From positions 63,829,557-63,893,556 of the forward strand of contig NC_080045.1 in the NCBI RefSeq assembly GCF_012489685.1: 64,000 nucleotides of DNA, written 5' to 3'. Of the stretch, positions 35,670-47,027 are shown one piece after another; position 1 is the stretch's first letter, and the number at the start of each line of letters is the position of its first letter. The notes below the pieces were generated by a model. That model worked only from the letters and a program-made list of their open reading frames with translations, searched no databases and was not told where the DNA came from. Both the position numbers and the translations under genes were made by a program. This DNA is from Lotus japonicus. Lineage: Eukaryota > Streptophyta > Magnoliopsida > Fabales > Fabaceae.

Positions 35670-36352
35670 ATGAACGTGCGTAGGCATCCATCTTATATCA
35701 TAGTCTTATCTCTTGCTTTGGTTTTAGTGTCAGGTATGCAGTAAAAGATTTATTTTATTTAGATTTCTGATGAACATCTTACAAAACTCAAAGTCTAATA
35801 TGATTCATGCTATAATTTTCTTATCTATTAATTAAAAAAATTAAAACTTGTGTTGTTAAATGAGTTTTTATTGGAAAATCGGAATATTTCATGGATTGAT
35901 CTGTGGACCTCCCCCACCCCAACTCATATGTTTTCAATCTCTTACAACTTGAGATATCATTCGATGGAAAAAATATAGAGGGTTGTTAGATGAGTATGAT
36001 TCAACATAAATTTTTAAAAGTAGTATATATTCTTATAAATTTTAATAGCATATAACAATAATAAGTTCATCCTTTAAATATTTATACCTTTAAATATTCA
36101 TACCATATACATTATCCAAGCAACTAATATTTTGAATGATTTGAAGTGTATTTTTTAATTAACTTTCTTCTTGGAATAGAACTAGCGATTTGCGCAGAAA
36201 TTGATTTACAGGCAGGACTGTCTGAATGCCTAGGAATTTGTGAAGATGGTCGCAAATGCTTCCTACAATGTGTCGCTCGTGGCCACTATCAAGGTGGAGG
36301 TTGTTATGGTGCCATAATTACTCCGGATCCGCAATGTTGCTGCCGTAAATAA
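35670..36352 (+). CDS. Defensin-like cysteine-rich secreted peptide (copy 2)
   Basis: Exon 1 35670-35733 and exon 2 36180-36352, joined by a 446 bp phase-1 intron (GTATGC...AATAG). Exon 1 encodes a short basic N-terminus and a hydrophobic signal core (YIIVLSLALVLVS). Exon 2 encodes about 56 residues with C-x3-C-x5-C-x3-C-x10-C-x10-CCC and an extra Cys in AICAE. The CXXXC helix, GGGC turn and CXC within CCC suggest a CS-alpha-beta DEFL fold. All frame and splice features are intact. It sits just right of the Tat element, whose insertion lies only about 200 bp upstream of the ATG (TSD ends 35476) and so may have changed its promoter. Function unknown. Confidence 0.8.
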
Positions 36353-36586
36353 GGAGATATTTATACCCTCTGAATTTTATGTAATTGCAGCATAGACCCC
36401 TATAATAGGTGGTCAACATATTTAGTAGTTAAAGCTTCTTGATAAAATAAATTAGCAATTTAAGTATTTAACTAAAAGCCAAAAGCTAGTTGATTTCATT
36501 ATCACACGATTAACATAAAAATGTAAAATAACCGGAAAAAAAAATCATTATATATTTGTTTAAACAACACATTATTGCTTTATTTA

Positions 36587-36673
36587 TAATATGGTAATTA
36601 TATTGTTATGTGAGAACATAAGAATAAATCACAACTGTTAGATCTAATCATGAATGATCCTGATTAAAATAAA
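36587..36673. mobile_element. MITE remnant after DEFL copy 2
   Basis: Matches the left arm of the MITE at 771-1029 (TATGTGAGAACATAAGAATA, GTTAGATCTAATCATGAATG) and stops at AAATAAA, where a Helitron end begins. The matching remnant in unit B is about 52123-52210. Confidence 0.6.
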
Positions 36674-37187
36674 CTAGATGTATACTCGCGCTTTGCGCGG
36701 GTGTAGAATGGCTCCAACAACACATGATGATTTGGAATTATGAGAGACTACATGAATTGGATCCATTGAAAAGTAATACATCGCGACACCATTGTGGCAT
36801 CCCCAATTGCTACCAGCTGAGATTTTCATCTTATGAATAATTTGAATTTTTTTTATAAATTGTTCTAAAAAGAACTAAAACATGCGGGAATGACACATTA
36901 AACCCCATCATATCATCATTTCCTTCAATGTCACTAACATCATCAAATGCTTTATCTTTTCTATCTTGGTGAGTTACCATCGCATCCTTAGATTCTTCTT
37001 CGCTATCATTTTTGTCCTCAGATAATTGGCATTATTTCAACTTTATCTATCTCCTCGTCAATAATATGTTCAAAAGAAACCACACACAATATCTAATCAC
37101 TTCTACACAAAATTAAGAAAGCTACCAATGTGTAAAGGATGTCTATGAAACTTTACCTCAAAAAAAGGATGTGTATGAAACTTGACA
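36674..37187 (-). mobile_element. Truncated older Helitron, 3' end on the reverse strand
   Basis: The reverse strand ends with hairpin CCGCGC-AAA-GCGCG, GTATACAT and CTAG, lying within the MITE between A and the expected T. The interior has a degraded acidic frame (better preserved in unit B at 59419-59634). Its 5' end was not found; a CACTA end begins at 37188. Unit B has the same element without the hairpin, so it predates the duplication. Confidence 0.5.
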
Positions 37188-37372
37188 CACTACAAAAATA
37201 TAAGCATTTTGCGGCAGTTCTGGGAGCAATTTGCGGCAGTTATATGTATGCTGAGGCGTTTGCTGGAGTGCCGCAGTTATGAGCGTCGGGGCGTTCTGCG
37301 GCGGTTGAAAACGTTGCAGATTGCATACTCCATTTCGCCTCTGTTTTGCGGCAGTTTTAACCGCCGCTAGAT
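37188..37372 (+). mobile_element. CACTA transposon terminus
   Basis: Starts CACTACAAAAATATAAGC and has subterminal repeats of TTTGCGGCAGTT in both orientations, ending in GCGGCAGTTTTAACCGCCGC. The opposite terminus (TTTTTGTAGTG) was not found in the window. DEFL unit similarity stops exactly here, so the insertion is younger than the duplication or forms its edge. Confidence 0.65.
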
Positions 37373-37680
37373 GCTTTTTTTTTCATGATCCCCCTATTGA
37401 GAATGAATACACAAAAGTTCATTACTTTCATATAATTTAACAGAGCACAGTGTACCTTCTGTTGTCTCTCCATTTCCATTTCTGTAGTTCTAACAAGCTC
37501 ATTTTTTCTGCCACCTGTACAATTTAACTAATCGAATTTTGTTCAATTTCCACAATTTTGTAAATCCCCAAATGAAAGATAGAACAGCTGGAGCTTAATT
37601 GAATTCAGCAACTGCACTTTATGATGTGTAAAAACATAGAGGAAAAAGAGAAACCAAAGGAAGATAGATGAAAGTGGCAC

Positions 37681-38560
37681 CTGATGATCAAACTCATCAC
37701 AATCGATTCCCCGCAAATCACTATGAAGCTTCAGGTCAATAGGTCTTGTGCTTTCTTTAACTGGAGGTTTCACCAAGCACTGTTAACAGTGTCACCAAAA
37801 GAACACTATTAAGCCAAGTAAACAAATACAATTAGCAAGTGCAAGCATGAGACCAAATTTGGGTGTTGCACTGCATCAGAGTCATATATACATCTCAAAG
37901 GCTCAAACCAAGACTAAGGACTTGCATAAGAAAATGTCCTCACCTCAGGTTCATCTTTTGTCCATGGAAGACCCTGTACAGTAGGTGTTGGTGATTTTAG
38001 AATCATCAATGTATTTTAGTAGTAATGTGATCTACTATAGGCTGATGCAATTACGAGTTAGGCTCGGAATCGAGTCAAGTTAGTGCGGAGTGCACGCTCG
38101 GTGAGCTAACGCATAATTGACCGCGAATACGAACCGGGGTCCAAGGGGCGGAGCCTTCTATATAAGGTTGCTTGCAGCCTAAGGAAATAGTACACAGAAA
38201 ACAAAACCAGAATCGCTCTCTATTTTCTGATCTGTTCTCTATTGCCAGAAGCAGATTGATCTTCAAAATTATCCCAACAAGGATTTCGTGAACCCAGGCA
38301 AGAATAGGGTCGAAATACTTTGTTCGGAAAGTGTGCAAACACGATTTTCGAAGTTATCCAGGATTATCATACCCAAATTTCTAACAGTAGGTACCATTTT
38401 CCCCTCTTCTTCTGTCAACATCTCATGCACTTTCTTCATGAGTTCTTCCTTTTTCATCTTTCCCCTTTGCCTCTCTTCTTCTGTCAGCATCTCATGCACT
38501 TTCTTCATGAATTCTTCCTTTTTCATCTTTCCCCTTTGCCAAAATAAATCAAATATTACT
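37681..38560 (-). pseudogene. TPX2: TPX2-like spindle protein, two exons captured and interrupted
   Basis: The exon at 37779-37681 (99 bp, good AG/GT borders) encodes CLVKPPVKESTRPIDLKLHS followed by DLRGIDCDEFDHQ, which resembles the TPX2 (targeting protein for Xklp2) microtubule-binding C-terminal region. The upstream exon (about 38560-37944) encodes GLPWTKDEPE preceded by a Lys/Glu helix (MKKVHEMLTEEE) that is tandemly duplicated. A solo LTR interrupts this exon. Only part of the gene is present, downstream of a CACTA end, so it is probably a transposon-captured fragment. Confidence 0.6.
37986..38386. mobile_element. Solo LTR, 401 bp, inside the TPX2-like exon
   Basis: Runs from TGTTGGTGATTT to TTTCTAACA with the perfect 5 bp duplication GTAGG (37981-37985 and 38387-38391). 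TATATAAG at 38159-38166 marks a likely LTR promoter on the forward strand. Excision restores the coding frame of the surrounding exon. Confidence 0.85.
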
Positions 38561-38649
38561 ATATAAAAAAGTCCATCTAGTGTTGGGAACAGAAGCATAA
38601 GCACTAAAATAGCACACACAAGATTTGGTGTGGTGTTACAGTGAAGCAA

Positions 38650-40980
38650 AACGAAATTGCCATCCTAACTCCTTCTGAGTGAGTAATCCCGAAGCAATCT
38701 TCCATGAGGTGAATGAAAATAAAACAGAGAATGAGATGAAATCAGATGCAAACCTCTCTTCTTCTAAGTGATTGTAAGAAATTTAGGCAGAGTAACAATG
38801 AGAATATTATACTAGAAAAGTAATTAAGATAATCTCAAATTGATTGTAGGTATAAAAATTCTTACATTTGAAAGTGGAAGAGATTCCAGCAACTGATATG
38901 TGCTGCAATGAAACAAAGTTCAAGATCAGATAAGCACCTCTCTGGTCAGTAAAGCAAGATGACACTTGTAGTCCTGAACTACTTGCACACACACACACAA
39001 TAAAAATAAGGGCTTACTTGCACAAGGCGAATTGCTAAAACCACTAAGTGACATCAAAATTTAAACTCAACAGAGATGGAAAGAAAAATTGACATACACC
39101 ACCTAAAATTCTCAGTCCCAATCTTATATAGGAAGAAGAAAAAGGTATGGCTAAAAATTCTTTTACGTGAAGCTTCACCTCAAAAGCTGCAGGTACCAAT
39201 TTGTTGTCACCGTCAGCTCAATAGTTCAAAACCTGATAAGCCTTAATTCTTGTACAATTCAGCTACGTTACCTTACCAAAACACCTCTATATACTTGTTA
39301 CTCCAATTTCACTTCTTGTAATACTTATACGATGAAGAGGTGGATAGATGGGTGAGACTATAGCAATAGAAAAGATATCAAACCTCTCATTCACATCCAA
39401 TTTAACTAAAGTAACAGTGGCATATTTTGTCTGAAAGTAAGGCTGCTAAACTAATACCACAAAGTGCAATCATGAGAAATAATGTATGCAATCAATCAAG
39501 GAATGCAAAATCTTGCAGTGAACTCACTCGTTGGGGAAAAACAAAATCATATAGGGAAGTAGGTAGGTCTCACCTTAGCAAAAATAATGATGAATAAAAT
39601 TAGTCCAATTCCAAATTAGAAGGAATCATGACTGTATTTAGTTAAAATTTGTCAAATGCAATAAACACATTTCACTTTGACTGTTGCATATTTACTTAAT
39701 AACCTGAAATAGTTTAAGGAACTATAGAAGTAAATACTACTCAGTACTCACAGATATACTTTCTCTAACAAAGTAACACAAAACAGAGAATCCAATTGGT
39801 AACATTAAAATGGTAATAGATACCAAGCAAAAAGGAAGGAAAGAAAACTACATTAACCAATAAAATGATGCACCAGGGAACACATACCATTGGATCTAGC
39901 AAAAAAAGTTCAGTCATTTTCATTTCCCATTTACGAAAGCAATAAAATAAATTATCTTACGAAAGCCTGGCCTATCTCATATGTTGTTTAGCATATAAAT
40001 CTATTTTCTCAACAGTGGATACAAACTCTAGGCACCGGATAAAGTTGAATATAGTATGCAAACACAAAGTGATGCACTCTAGCTTACTATCAAACATCAC
40101 ACTTTAGTCTTACTCTTAACAATAGAGGCATTGCCAATTGAGCTACAAGATAATTGGAATCTGTTTTTTTCCTGACTTCAAAATAAATCCACCATGCAAC
40201 CGGGACAATGCCTATAGATAATAAATTCTAAAATTGTCAATCATGAAAAATTAGATTGAGTCCAACAAAGCAATAGCATCCCATAACAGCTAAGTCTATT
40301 GCACAGAATCTATAAACTCAAAAACTGAAAGGTGCTTATATCTCCCATAAAATGCATACAGCAAATAATCAACTCCACTCTCAAACTGGTTTAAACAGTT
40401 TAAGTGAATTTAACATTAATAACACGATTCAATAATCACATGACACAAATCTTGAAAACCAATTAATTTACTTTTTTTAAAAATAAAAAATTAACATTGA
40501 AGCTCCGGCGTTGACCCAGAGCTCCGGAGGGACCAAAACCAAACCTTTTGACAAAGGTTAGGGACTAAAGCCCACCTTTACTCCTGCGAGGGACCAATGC
40601 CAAACATATGGTAAAGGTTAGGGACCAAAAACTTATTTAAGCCTAAAAAATATCCTCCAGTTACAGACCCTCTTTACAACTACAAAAGGCCATTGTGTTT
40701 CAAACTCAAAATTTCACTGTCATTCAATTAAATTATCAATGTCTGAAATGAACATGAAATTTCTTCTATAATTCAAACCCTCATTTCTTGTGCTACTTCT
40801 GATCATCTCGACTATTTGGGCGCCTAACGCCAGACCTAGATAAAGGAGAATCAACGGTGAGATTTGAACTTTATGAGAATGAGGAGTCCGACGCGTGGAC
40901 GTTTGATGTTGCGACGCGAGGACTACATGTTGAAGCACTGCTAGGCGACGCAAAGATGGAGATCTATGGATTCTCGTACC
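38650..40980. other. Low-copy or intronic-looking DNA, no supported gene
   Basis: AT-rich, with intron-like pyrimidine tracts. Upstream exons of the TPX2-like fragment may lie here on the reverse strand (for example an acceptor before CACATATCAGTTGCTGG near 38915), but I cannot confirm any. 40490-40660 holds a degenerate direct repeat (GTTAGGGACTAAAG / GTTAGGGACCAAAA) like the edge of a retroelement. Confidence 0.35.
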
Positions 40981-41026
40981 GCATTAAATTAATTTTGGAT
41001 TTTATTCAACGTTCTGTGAAAACAAT

Positions 41027-43183
41027 GAAATGCAGTTGGAAACTCTGTGCAATATCTTAATTTCTTTCTTTTATGCATCCGGGCTGAAGGTTAACTACCA
41101 AAAATCAGAATTAATTGGGTGTAACGTTCCAGAAGGAGAGGTTCTGAGACTCGCGAACATGTTTGGATGGAGTGTGGGATCCCTACCTATCTCCTACCTG
41201 GGTGCCCCCCTCGGAGGGAATCCTAGAAGACTGATTTTCTGGAAACCCATGATCGATAACTTGAGGTGCAAGGCTAGGTCCTATAACTCCAAATTTATCT
41301 CCCTCAGTGGCAGATTGGTGCTGGCCAAGTCTGTCCTATGCTCAATTCCTCTGTTCCTAATGGTGGTATTCAAAGCCCCAAAAGGGGTGGTTGAAGAAGT
41401 GGAGAAGATAATTAGAGCCTTCCTTTGGGGCCAGGACCAAGGGAGAAAGAAGGTTAACTGGATTGGGTGGGAACAAATTTTCCTTAATAAAGAAGCAGGT
41501 GGCCTCGGGCTTGGGTTCATCGAATGGAAAAATAGGGCCCTCCTCCTGAAATGGGCGTGGAGATATGGTAGAGAAGTGGACAATTTGTGGAGGCTTTTCA
41601 TCGTGGAAAGGTATAACTATGATCCTAACTCACTCTTGCTGCATAAGGAACCTATTAGCTCCTCATCTTGGTCCCGAGTCATGCAAGATGTGATGAGGGT
41701 GCTCCTTGATGATCACCTACTAGCTGTTGGCTTCAAAGAAAGCTTGATGATATCAGTGGGTGACGGGAAGCGTGTGAACTTTTGGAGTGACCCCTGGGTT
41801 TCTGATGTGGACCTCTGCAATCTATTCCCTCGGATTTATGCCATGAGTAATAACAAAACGGCAAAAGTTGCTGATGTGGGTGTGTTTTCTGGTGGTAAGT
41901 GGATCTGGTCTTTATCCTTCCGCAGGCCTTTTTTCGCGTGGGAGGAAGAAATCTATGCCCAATTTCGAGCCAAGATCAATGGCATCACTCCTGCTACCAT
42001 AGTTCAGGATCTTACTATATGGTGCTTGAATCAAAATGGTCTCTTTTCTATGAAAGAACTCTGTTACTGGTTTGAGGGACAAGTGTTCCATCACCGTAAC
42101 TGGCAGGTCCCCAAAGCTATTGCTAAACTAATCCCCCCAAAAGTTTCTCTATTTTTTAGCAGGCCTTAAGGAATAAGATCGCAACAAAGGAGAATCTATT
42201 GGCGAGAGGGGTTGATCTTAATGGCTCGTCGCAGTGCCTTTTCTGCAACGAGATGAGCGAATCGACTGCCCATCTATTTCTTCATTGCAAATTCATTTGG
42301 ACTCTTTGGTGTGGAATTCTGAGTCGTGAAGGCTTCTCCTGGGTTATGCCCTCTTCGCTGATCAATCTTTCTCTTGAATGGGACTCTCTACCCATGGCTT
42401 CTGATAAATTATTATGGAGCTTAATCCCGTATGCGCTTTCATGGTCTACCTGGATTGAAAGAAACAATGTTTGCTTTAACCAGAAATGCTTCAACAACAT
42501 TGAGGTATGGGATATGCATATCTTGCGTATTGGTTGGTGGTCTCATGTTTTGCTCAAGCAAAATGCGGTTGGACTGGATCAACTATCTAGGAACTTTGAA
42601 TTAATAAAGTTTGCTCTTATCCCACCGAAAATCAGATTCGCGTCTTGGTCCCCTCCTGAGGCGGGATTAATCAAGGCCAACGTTGATGGGGCTGCTAGAG
42701 GTTCTCCAGGTCGCTGTGGAATAGGTGGAATCCTGAGGAACAGTAAAAATGAAATTCTGGGTTTTTTCTCCAGGAACAAAGGAGTGGGTTTTGCATTTGA
42801 AGCAGAAGTCTGGGCCATCCATGAGGCTCTTCTTGTCTGTGCTAACAGGCATATCAGGAATTTAGTCATTGAAAGCGACTCTTCACTAGCAGTAGGCTGG
42901 GTTAATAACCGAAGTAATAGACCATGGAAATTGGTTAACATCCTGAATCAAATTGATTTGTGGATTGTGGAGGTAAACTGCCTAAAAGTGAAGCATATCT
43001 TCAGGGAAGCGAATGGTGAAGCCGATAAATTAGCTAAGAGGGGAGCTGAGTTTGATAAGGATCTATTCTACTTTAATGAATCTTTGTAATATCCTGTCCT
43101 GTTTGTCTCATATGAGGGGGTCTTTGTCCTCATTAATTTTCTTTCCATTCAAATAAATTGCTTTGTTCTCAAAAAAAAAACTT
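41027..43183 (+). pseudogene. 5'-truncated LINE: RT C-terminus, zf-RVT and RNase H
   Basis: Open frame 41030-42169 carries the end of the LINE reverse transcriptase (ASGLKVNYQKSELIG, SYLGAPLGGNPRR, LSGRLVLAKSVL, GGLGLGFIEWKNRALL). After a frameshift near 42165-42200 a second frame (to 43089) has the zinc-binding CLFCNEMSESTAHLFLHC and an RNase H domain (KANVDGAARGSPG, EAEVWAIHEAL, ESDSSLAV, REANGEADKLAKRG). A short A tail ends at about 43183. The N-terminal RT and ORF1 are missing. One frameshift separates the halves, so the copy is dead. Confidence 0.8.
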
Positions 43184-43570
43184 TGGATATATTTTTGCAC
43201 GCGTCATTATTATTTAATTTTGAGTTTTCATATACATTATATAATTATTGGGTATTATTTAAATATTGCGATATGGATAAGAGTTTGAAAATCTTAAAAA
43301 TTAAATTGGAAATGTTTTATGCGAGAGATTAAAGATAAACTCATTTGAATTCAAGTAAGACTCTTGAGATGTTCTGTCTAAGGAAAGGGGCTTTTAATCA
43401 AGCATTGTGTTGGGCCGGTTTTCCTGGGAACATCTCAGATTATTGCTTGGGTGATGATGGGTCAGTTTTTCGAATTTAAACATCATCTTTTGAAAAAAAA
43501 CTCCGACCTAGTCCCTAGACATTGGTGGGTTACTAATGTGATCCCTAATTTAGATATTAGGGCGTTACAA
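43184..43570. other. Intergenic stretch between the two LINEs
   Basis: AT-rich and then mixed composition; no gene or known repeat recognised. Confidence 0.4.
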
Positions 43571-43587
43571 AGTCACATGATAATTTT
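43571..43587. repeat. LINE target-site duplication (left)
   Basis: AGTCACATGATAATTTT, repeated perfectly at 45450-45466 on the other side of the LINE. Confidence 0.85.
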
Positions 43588-45449
43588 TATTTTGGTACAT
43601 CGGAAAATTAAAAGAAGCACAAAACAACTACAAAGCTAAAAGGTCCCTAGCCAAGGTAGGGAGTAGCTGGGGAGGAGGATCCTCCAACCTAGTAATCGAG
43701 CACTGACGATCCGCACCCAAAGCCGCTAGGCAATCAGCTGCATCATTGGTGGTCCGAGGAATGCAGTCTAGTTGGACAGACCAATTACGCTGGAGCAATT
43801 GCTTGACTTCCCATAGAATACTGGCATCCTCATGGAAGTGTAATCTATCATCCCGCAAAGCGTCGATGATTGCAGAACAATCAATCTCACAAACCACTTC
43901 TTGCACCTGTATGCCCCAAGCAATATGCAGACCATATTTCAAGGCCAAAACCTCCGTTGTAAACGTTGACCCCCCAAGGCTGCCAGCAACAAAACCTGCA
44001 ACCCAGGCACCTGTTACGTTACGAAGCAAGCCTCCCATACCCATCCGATTGAGCGACTCGCTAAACGCACTGTCAGTATTTAGTTTGAGCTTTCCCACCG
44101 GTGGCGTTTTCCACCGAACATGGCCAGCACCCACATCCTCAAAACCGAGCCACGCCTCATAGTCCCGACACTCATGGAGGATCCATCTATGAGCCACTTC
44201 AACGTTCCAATCATTATCTCCCAAGACGGTAATGTTTCGCCATCTCCATACTCCCCAAAGACCTGCAGCAAAAAGAATGCCATGGGGGCCTCTCACATGC
44301 GACTGGACCCAATCCTTAATATTACCGGAGGTGAACCCGGGCCAGGAGAAAGCATTGAGCCTTAGCCAGACCTCGCAGGAGTGTGGACAATCCCTTAGAC
44401 AATGCATGATATCTTCCACCGGGTGAGAGCATCGAGTGCACGTGGTAGACACAGCAAGCTTGCAGATAAAGCGACGCTCATTCACCTGGATCGCTTTATG
44501 TGTCACCAACCAGATGAATACGCGAACCTTCTCAGGGACCTTGAGCTTCCAAACCCATGATGACCACGATGCTGTGGCTAAGGCCGGGGTATGCTTGGAG
44601 GCCAACCACGAGTAAGCATCTGCTGCAGTATACACACCATGGTTGCTTTGGTTCCATACCAAGTGGTCCTCAATATTACGCACAATCCGAGGTTCCAAAA
44701 TCTGTAGCTTCTGCTGGGCAAACTCTGGGATAGCAGTGAACATGCGAGACTCATTCCACTGCCCATTCACAACCAAGTCTGCCAAAGTGAGGTGCGTATC
44801 AGAGATATGCACAAAGGGGACATGGCAAGCTAGAGGTCCAAAACCACTCCAGTCATCAAACCATACAGAAGAGTTACCTCTGCCTACCCGGAAAGAGAAT
44901 CCCTCCTTTAAAACATCTCGAGCACTAAGCACACCCTTCTAAAGAGGAGAAGCTTGAGGACTCGCAGAAACCTCCAAAATAGACTCATGCCCTAGGTATT
45001 TCCTCGATAACACGGTAACTCACATGCTATTCGATTTCTGCAATAAAGCCAAGACCAACTTGCCCAAGAGGGATGAATTTGCATGTTGTACATCCCGAAT
45101 TCCCAGCCCACCAACCTGCTTAGGAAGAACTAGGGTGTCCCACTTCAACAAATGCCAACCCTTACCTCCACCGGAATTGCTCTAGGTAAGCGAACGAGTT
45201 AATCTGTTGAGAGAGGAGACCGTACTCCTAGGAAACCACACAACCTGGGACGTATACGTGGGTATCGAAGCCAAGACCGATTTTTCCAAACAAATTCTCC
45301 CTGCGGTGTTTAGGAGCCTACACTTCCAGAAAGCAAGCCTACGAGACACTTGATCCAGGAGGAAATTAAACTTAGCCCGAGAAGCTCTACCCCTTGAAAG
45401 AGGGAACCCCAAATATTTCCCGAGGTCCTTAACGATACAAATTAAACTT
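43588..45449 (-). pseudogene. 5'-truncated LINE with exact 17 bp TSD: RT end, zf-RVT, RNase H
   Basis: Reading down from 45449: KDLGKYLGFPLSRG and LNTAGRICLEKSVLASIP (RT end, 45412-45182), then stops, then a long frame 44932-43628 with CTRCSHPVEDIMHCLRDCP (zf-RVT) and RNase H (KLNTDSAFSESLNRMGMGG, TTEVLALKYGL, CEIDCSAIIDAL, RTTNDAADCLA). The identical 17 bp flanks prove retrotransposition of a truncated copy. The right flank is the end of a MITE. Confidence 0.85.
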
Positions 45450-45466
45450 AGTCACATGATAATTTT

Positions 45467-45575
45467 AAGTGTTCATGTGACAATTAAATTATTTTAATCT
45501 TGACCATTAATTATTAGATCTGATGGTCATGATTTATTCTTACGTTCGCATATTAAAAGATCATTCTCATAAGGT
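45467..45575. mobile_element. MITE right arm next to the LINE
   Basis: Contains ATTATTAGATCTGATGGTCA and ends AAGATCATTCTCAT, matching the arm of the 771-1029 family read in reverse. The LINE entered at its edge. The left arm is not obvious beyond the LINE. Confidence 0.45.
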
Positions 45576-46705
45576 AAATCCACTAGGGGTGGGCATAAAA
45601 AATCACCAAACCGAAACTCGATAAAACCGGATAAAAATATGCTCAAACATAAATCTGTGTCAAAAAATTTCCGTGGAGCAAACTGTATGAAGAACTGGAC
45701 AATAGTCAATAGATCACTTCTCATCATGCTCAAACATAAATCTGTGAGTTACATAATCTACATGTTTCTCCAATTTGGATTCATTGGATTCTACATAGGC
45801 CAATCAGAATTAAGTAATTCATTACATAAGTTAATTGATGACAAACATTCAAACAACAAAATCAACCAATTTTTGGCATGAAATTCTGAGAGCTGTTTAT
45901 CATCAACAAAAAAACTTGATATATTAAAATCCCTAAAAAGAGGAAATCATAAAGTGGTACTAACATGCAGAGTTGACTTTCTCAAATAAAAATCATACAA
46001 TTGGAGAGACAACTCATTCACTTCCAATTCATCAGCTTTTCACACTTTCTCATACCAAATACCAAATCAACAAACTGGGTAGGGAACAATATCATCGTAT
46101 CACCCGAAATGATAACACAGCATCAAAACAAAAGAGGATAGTAACCCAAAATTCACTACATATATGGAGAAAATGAAGCATGCCCAAAATTCAGAGACTG
46201 AGAAATTAAAGAACTTTACCACATAAAGTTGAAAAGCAAGGAGGAAAATTGAAAAGATAGATGACCCAATGAAATTAAAGTTCTATTTGAAACTTGCCCA
46301 TCAGGAAAAGAAGTTGCGAAGAAGAAAAAGGAAGAATGGCTTACACAATGTAAACTCCGGCGAGTGATGAAGTGTCACACTGACTGGATTAAGTGAGCTG
46401 ACATGGACTTAAAAAAAACATAAATTACATGTCAGATAATTTAACCCAATTAAGTATTAACCAAAAATAAAACCTTTTTTAATCCAAATCTACATGAGGT
46501 CAACACAAGGAGCAGTAAAATAGATTCACGAATCACGATAGTAGGCACAGAAGAAGGAAAGGAAACATCACATCTTACTACTCAAATCTTCCTACAACTT
46601 TCCGTGAAGAATATAACCCAAATTCTCCCAAATCATAAATCACCTATTCATAAACACCCCAATTTCAAACCCTAATTTTTCTTCCATCTTCATTGCATTC
46701 CAGAT
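45576..46705. other. Intergenic DNA, no supported gene
   Basis: AT-rich. A 21 bp phrase (ATGCTCAAACATAAATCTGT core) occurs at about 45639 and 45727. The last 200 bp are pyrimidine-rich with AAACCCTAATTTTT, like a plant 5' untranslated region, upstream of the TMK-like fragment. Confidence 0.35.
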
Positions 46706-46796
46706 CCAAATGCAGGGGATGAAGTGTTAAACATAAACCATCGCCAAACACCATTCCTTCATTACTCTCTCATGAACAACATCATCACCCACCGCC

Positions 46797-47027
46797 ATGG
46801 AGGCTTCTTCTTCTGAAACCTTCCTCCTCATCACTCCCCTCTTCGCTGTGGCGATTCCTCCACTGCCATTTCTCTCCGCCATCGACCCTAACGACGTCAA
46901 AATCCTCAACCAGTTCAGGAAAGGCCTCGACAACCCGGAGCTCCTTCCCTGGCCAGAACAAGGTGGTGACCCATGTGGCACCCTGCATTGGGAGATGAGA
47001 GAGATCGATAATGAGGAAGCCAGGTGA
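46797..47027 (+). pseudogene. N-terminal fragment of a TMK-type leucine-rich-repeat receptor kinase
   Basis: ATG with a hydrophobic signal-like start (FLLITPLFAVAIPPLPFLSA), then DPNDVKILNQFRKGLDNPEL and PWPEQGGDPCG. This matches the extracellular cap before the first LRRs of TMK-type receptor kinases, ending at the conserved DPCG where W..V.C normally follows. Here the frame diverges (TLHWEMREIDNEEAR) and stops at 47025-47027. Only 76 codons survive; LRRs, membrane segment and kinase are absent. Confidence 0.6.

Larger units (their letters stand above)
2451..37187 (+). repeat. DEFL duplication unit A (interrupted by a Helitron and a Tat element)
   Basis: Three blocks (2451-2773, 10544-11352, 35472-37187) align end to end with 49823-52399 plus 59404-59735. 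Joined, they form about 2.85 kb: AT-rich upstream DNA, a LINE tail, the DEFL promoter and gene, a MITE remnant and an old Helitron end. The left boundary is where AAACTTTCACTCAAA begins in both copies. On the right, similarity stops at a CACTA end (37188). The spacers between the blocks are later transposon insertions, so this is one duplicated locus cut in three. Confidence 0.85.

Noticed and set aside
40720..41060. Possible gene around 40857-41060
   Set aside because: The open frame is short and ends in the LINE; no conserved motif and no splice support.
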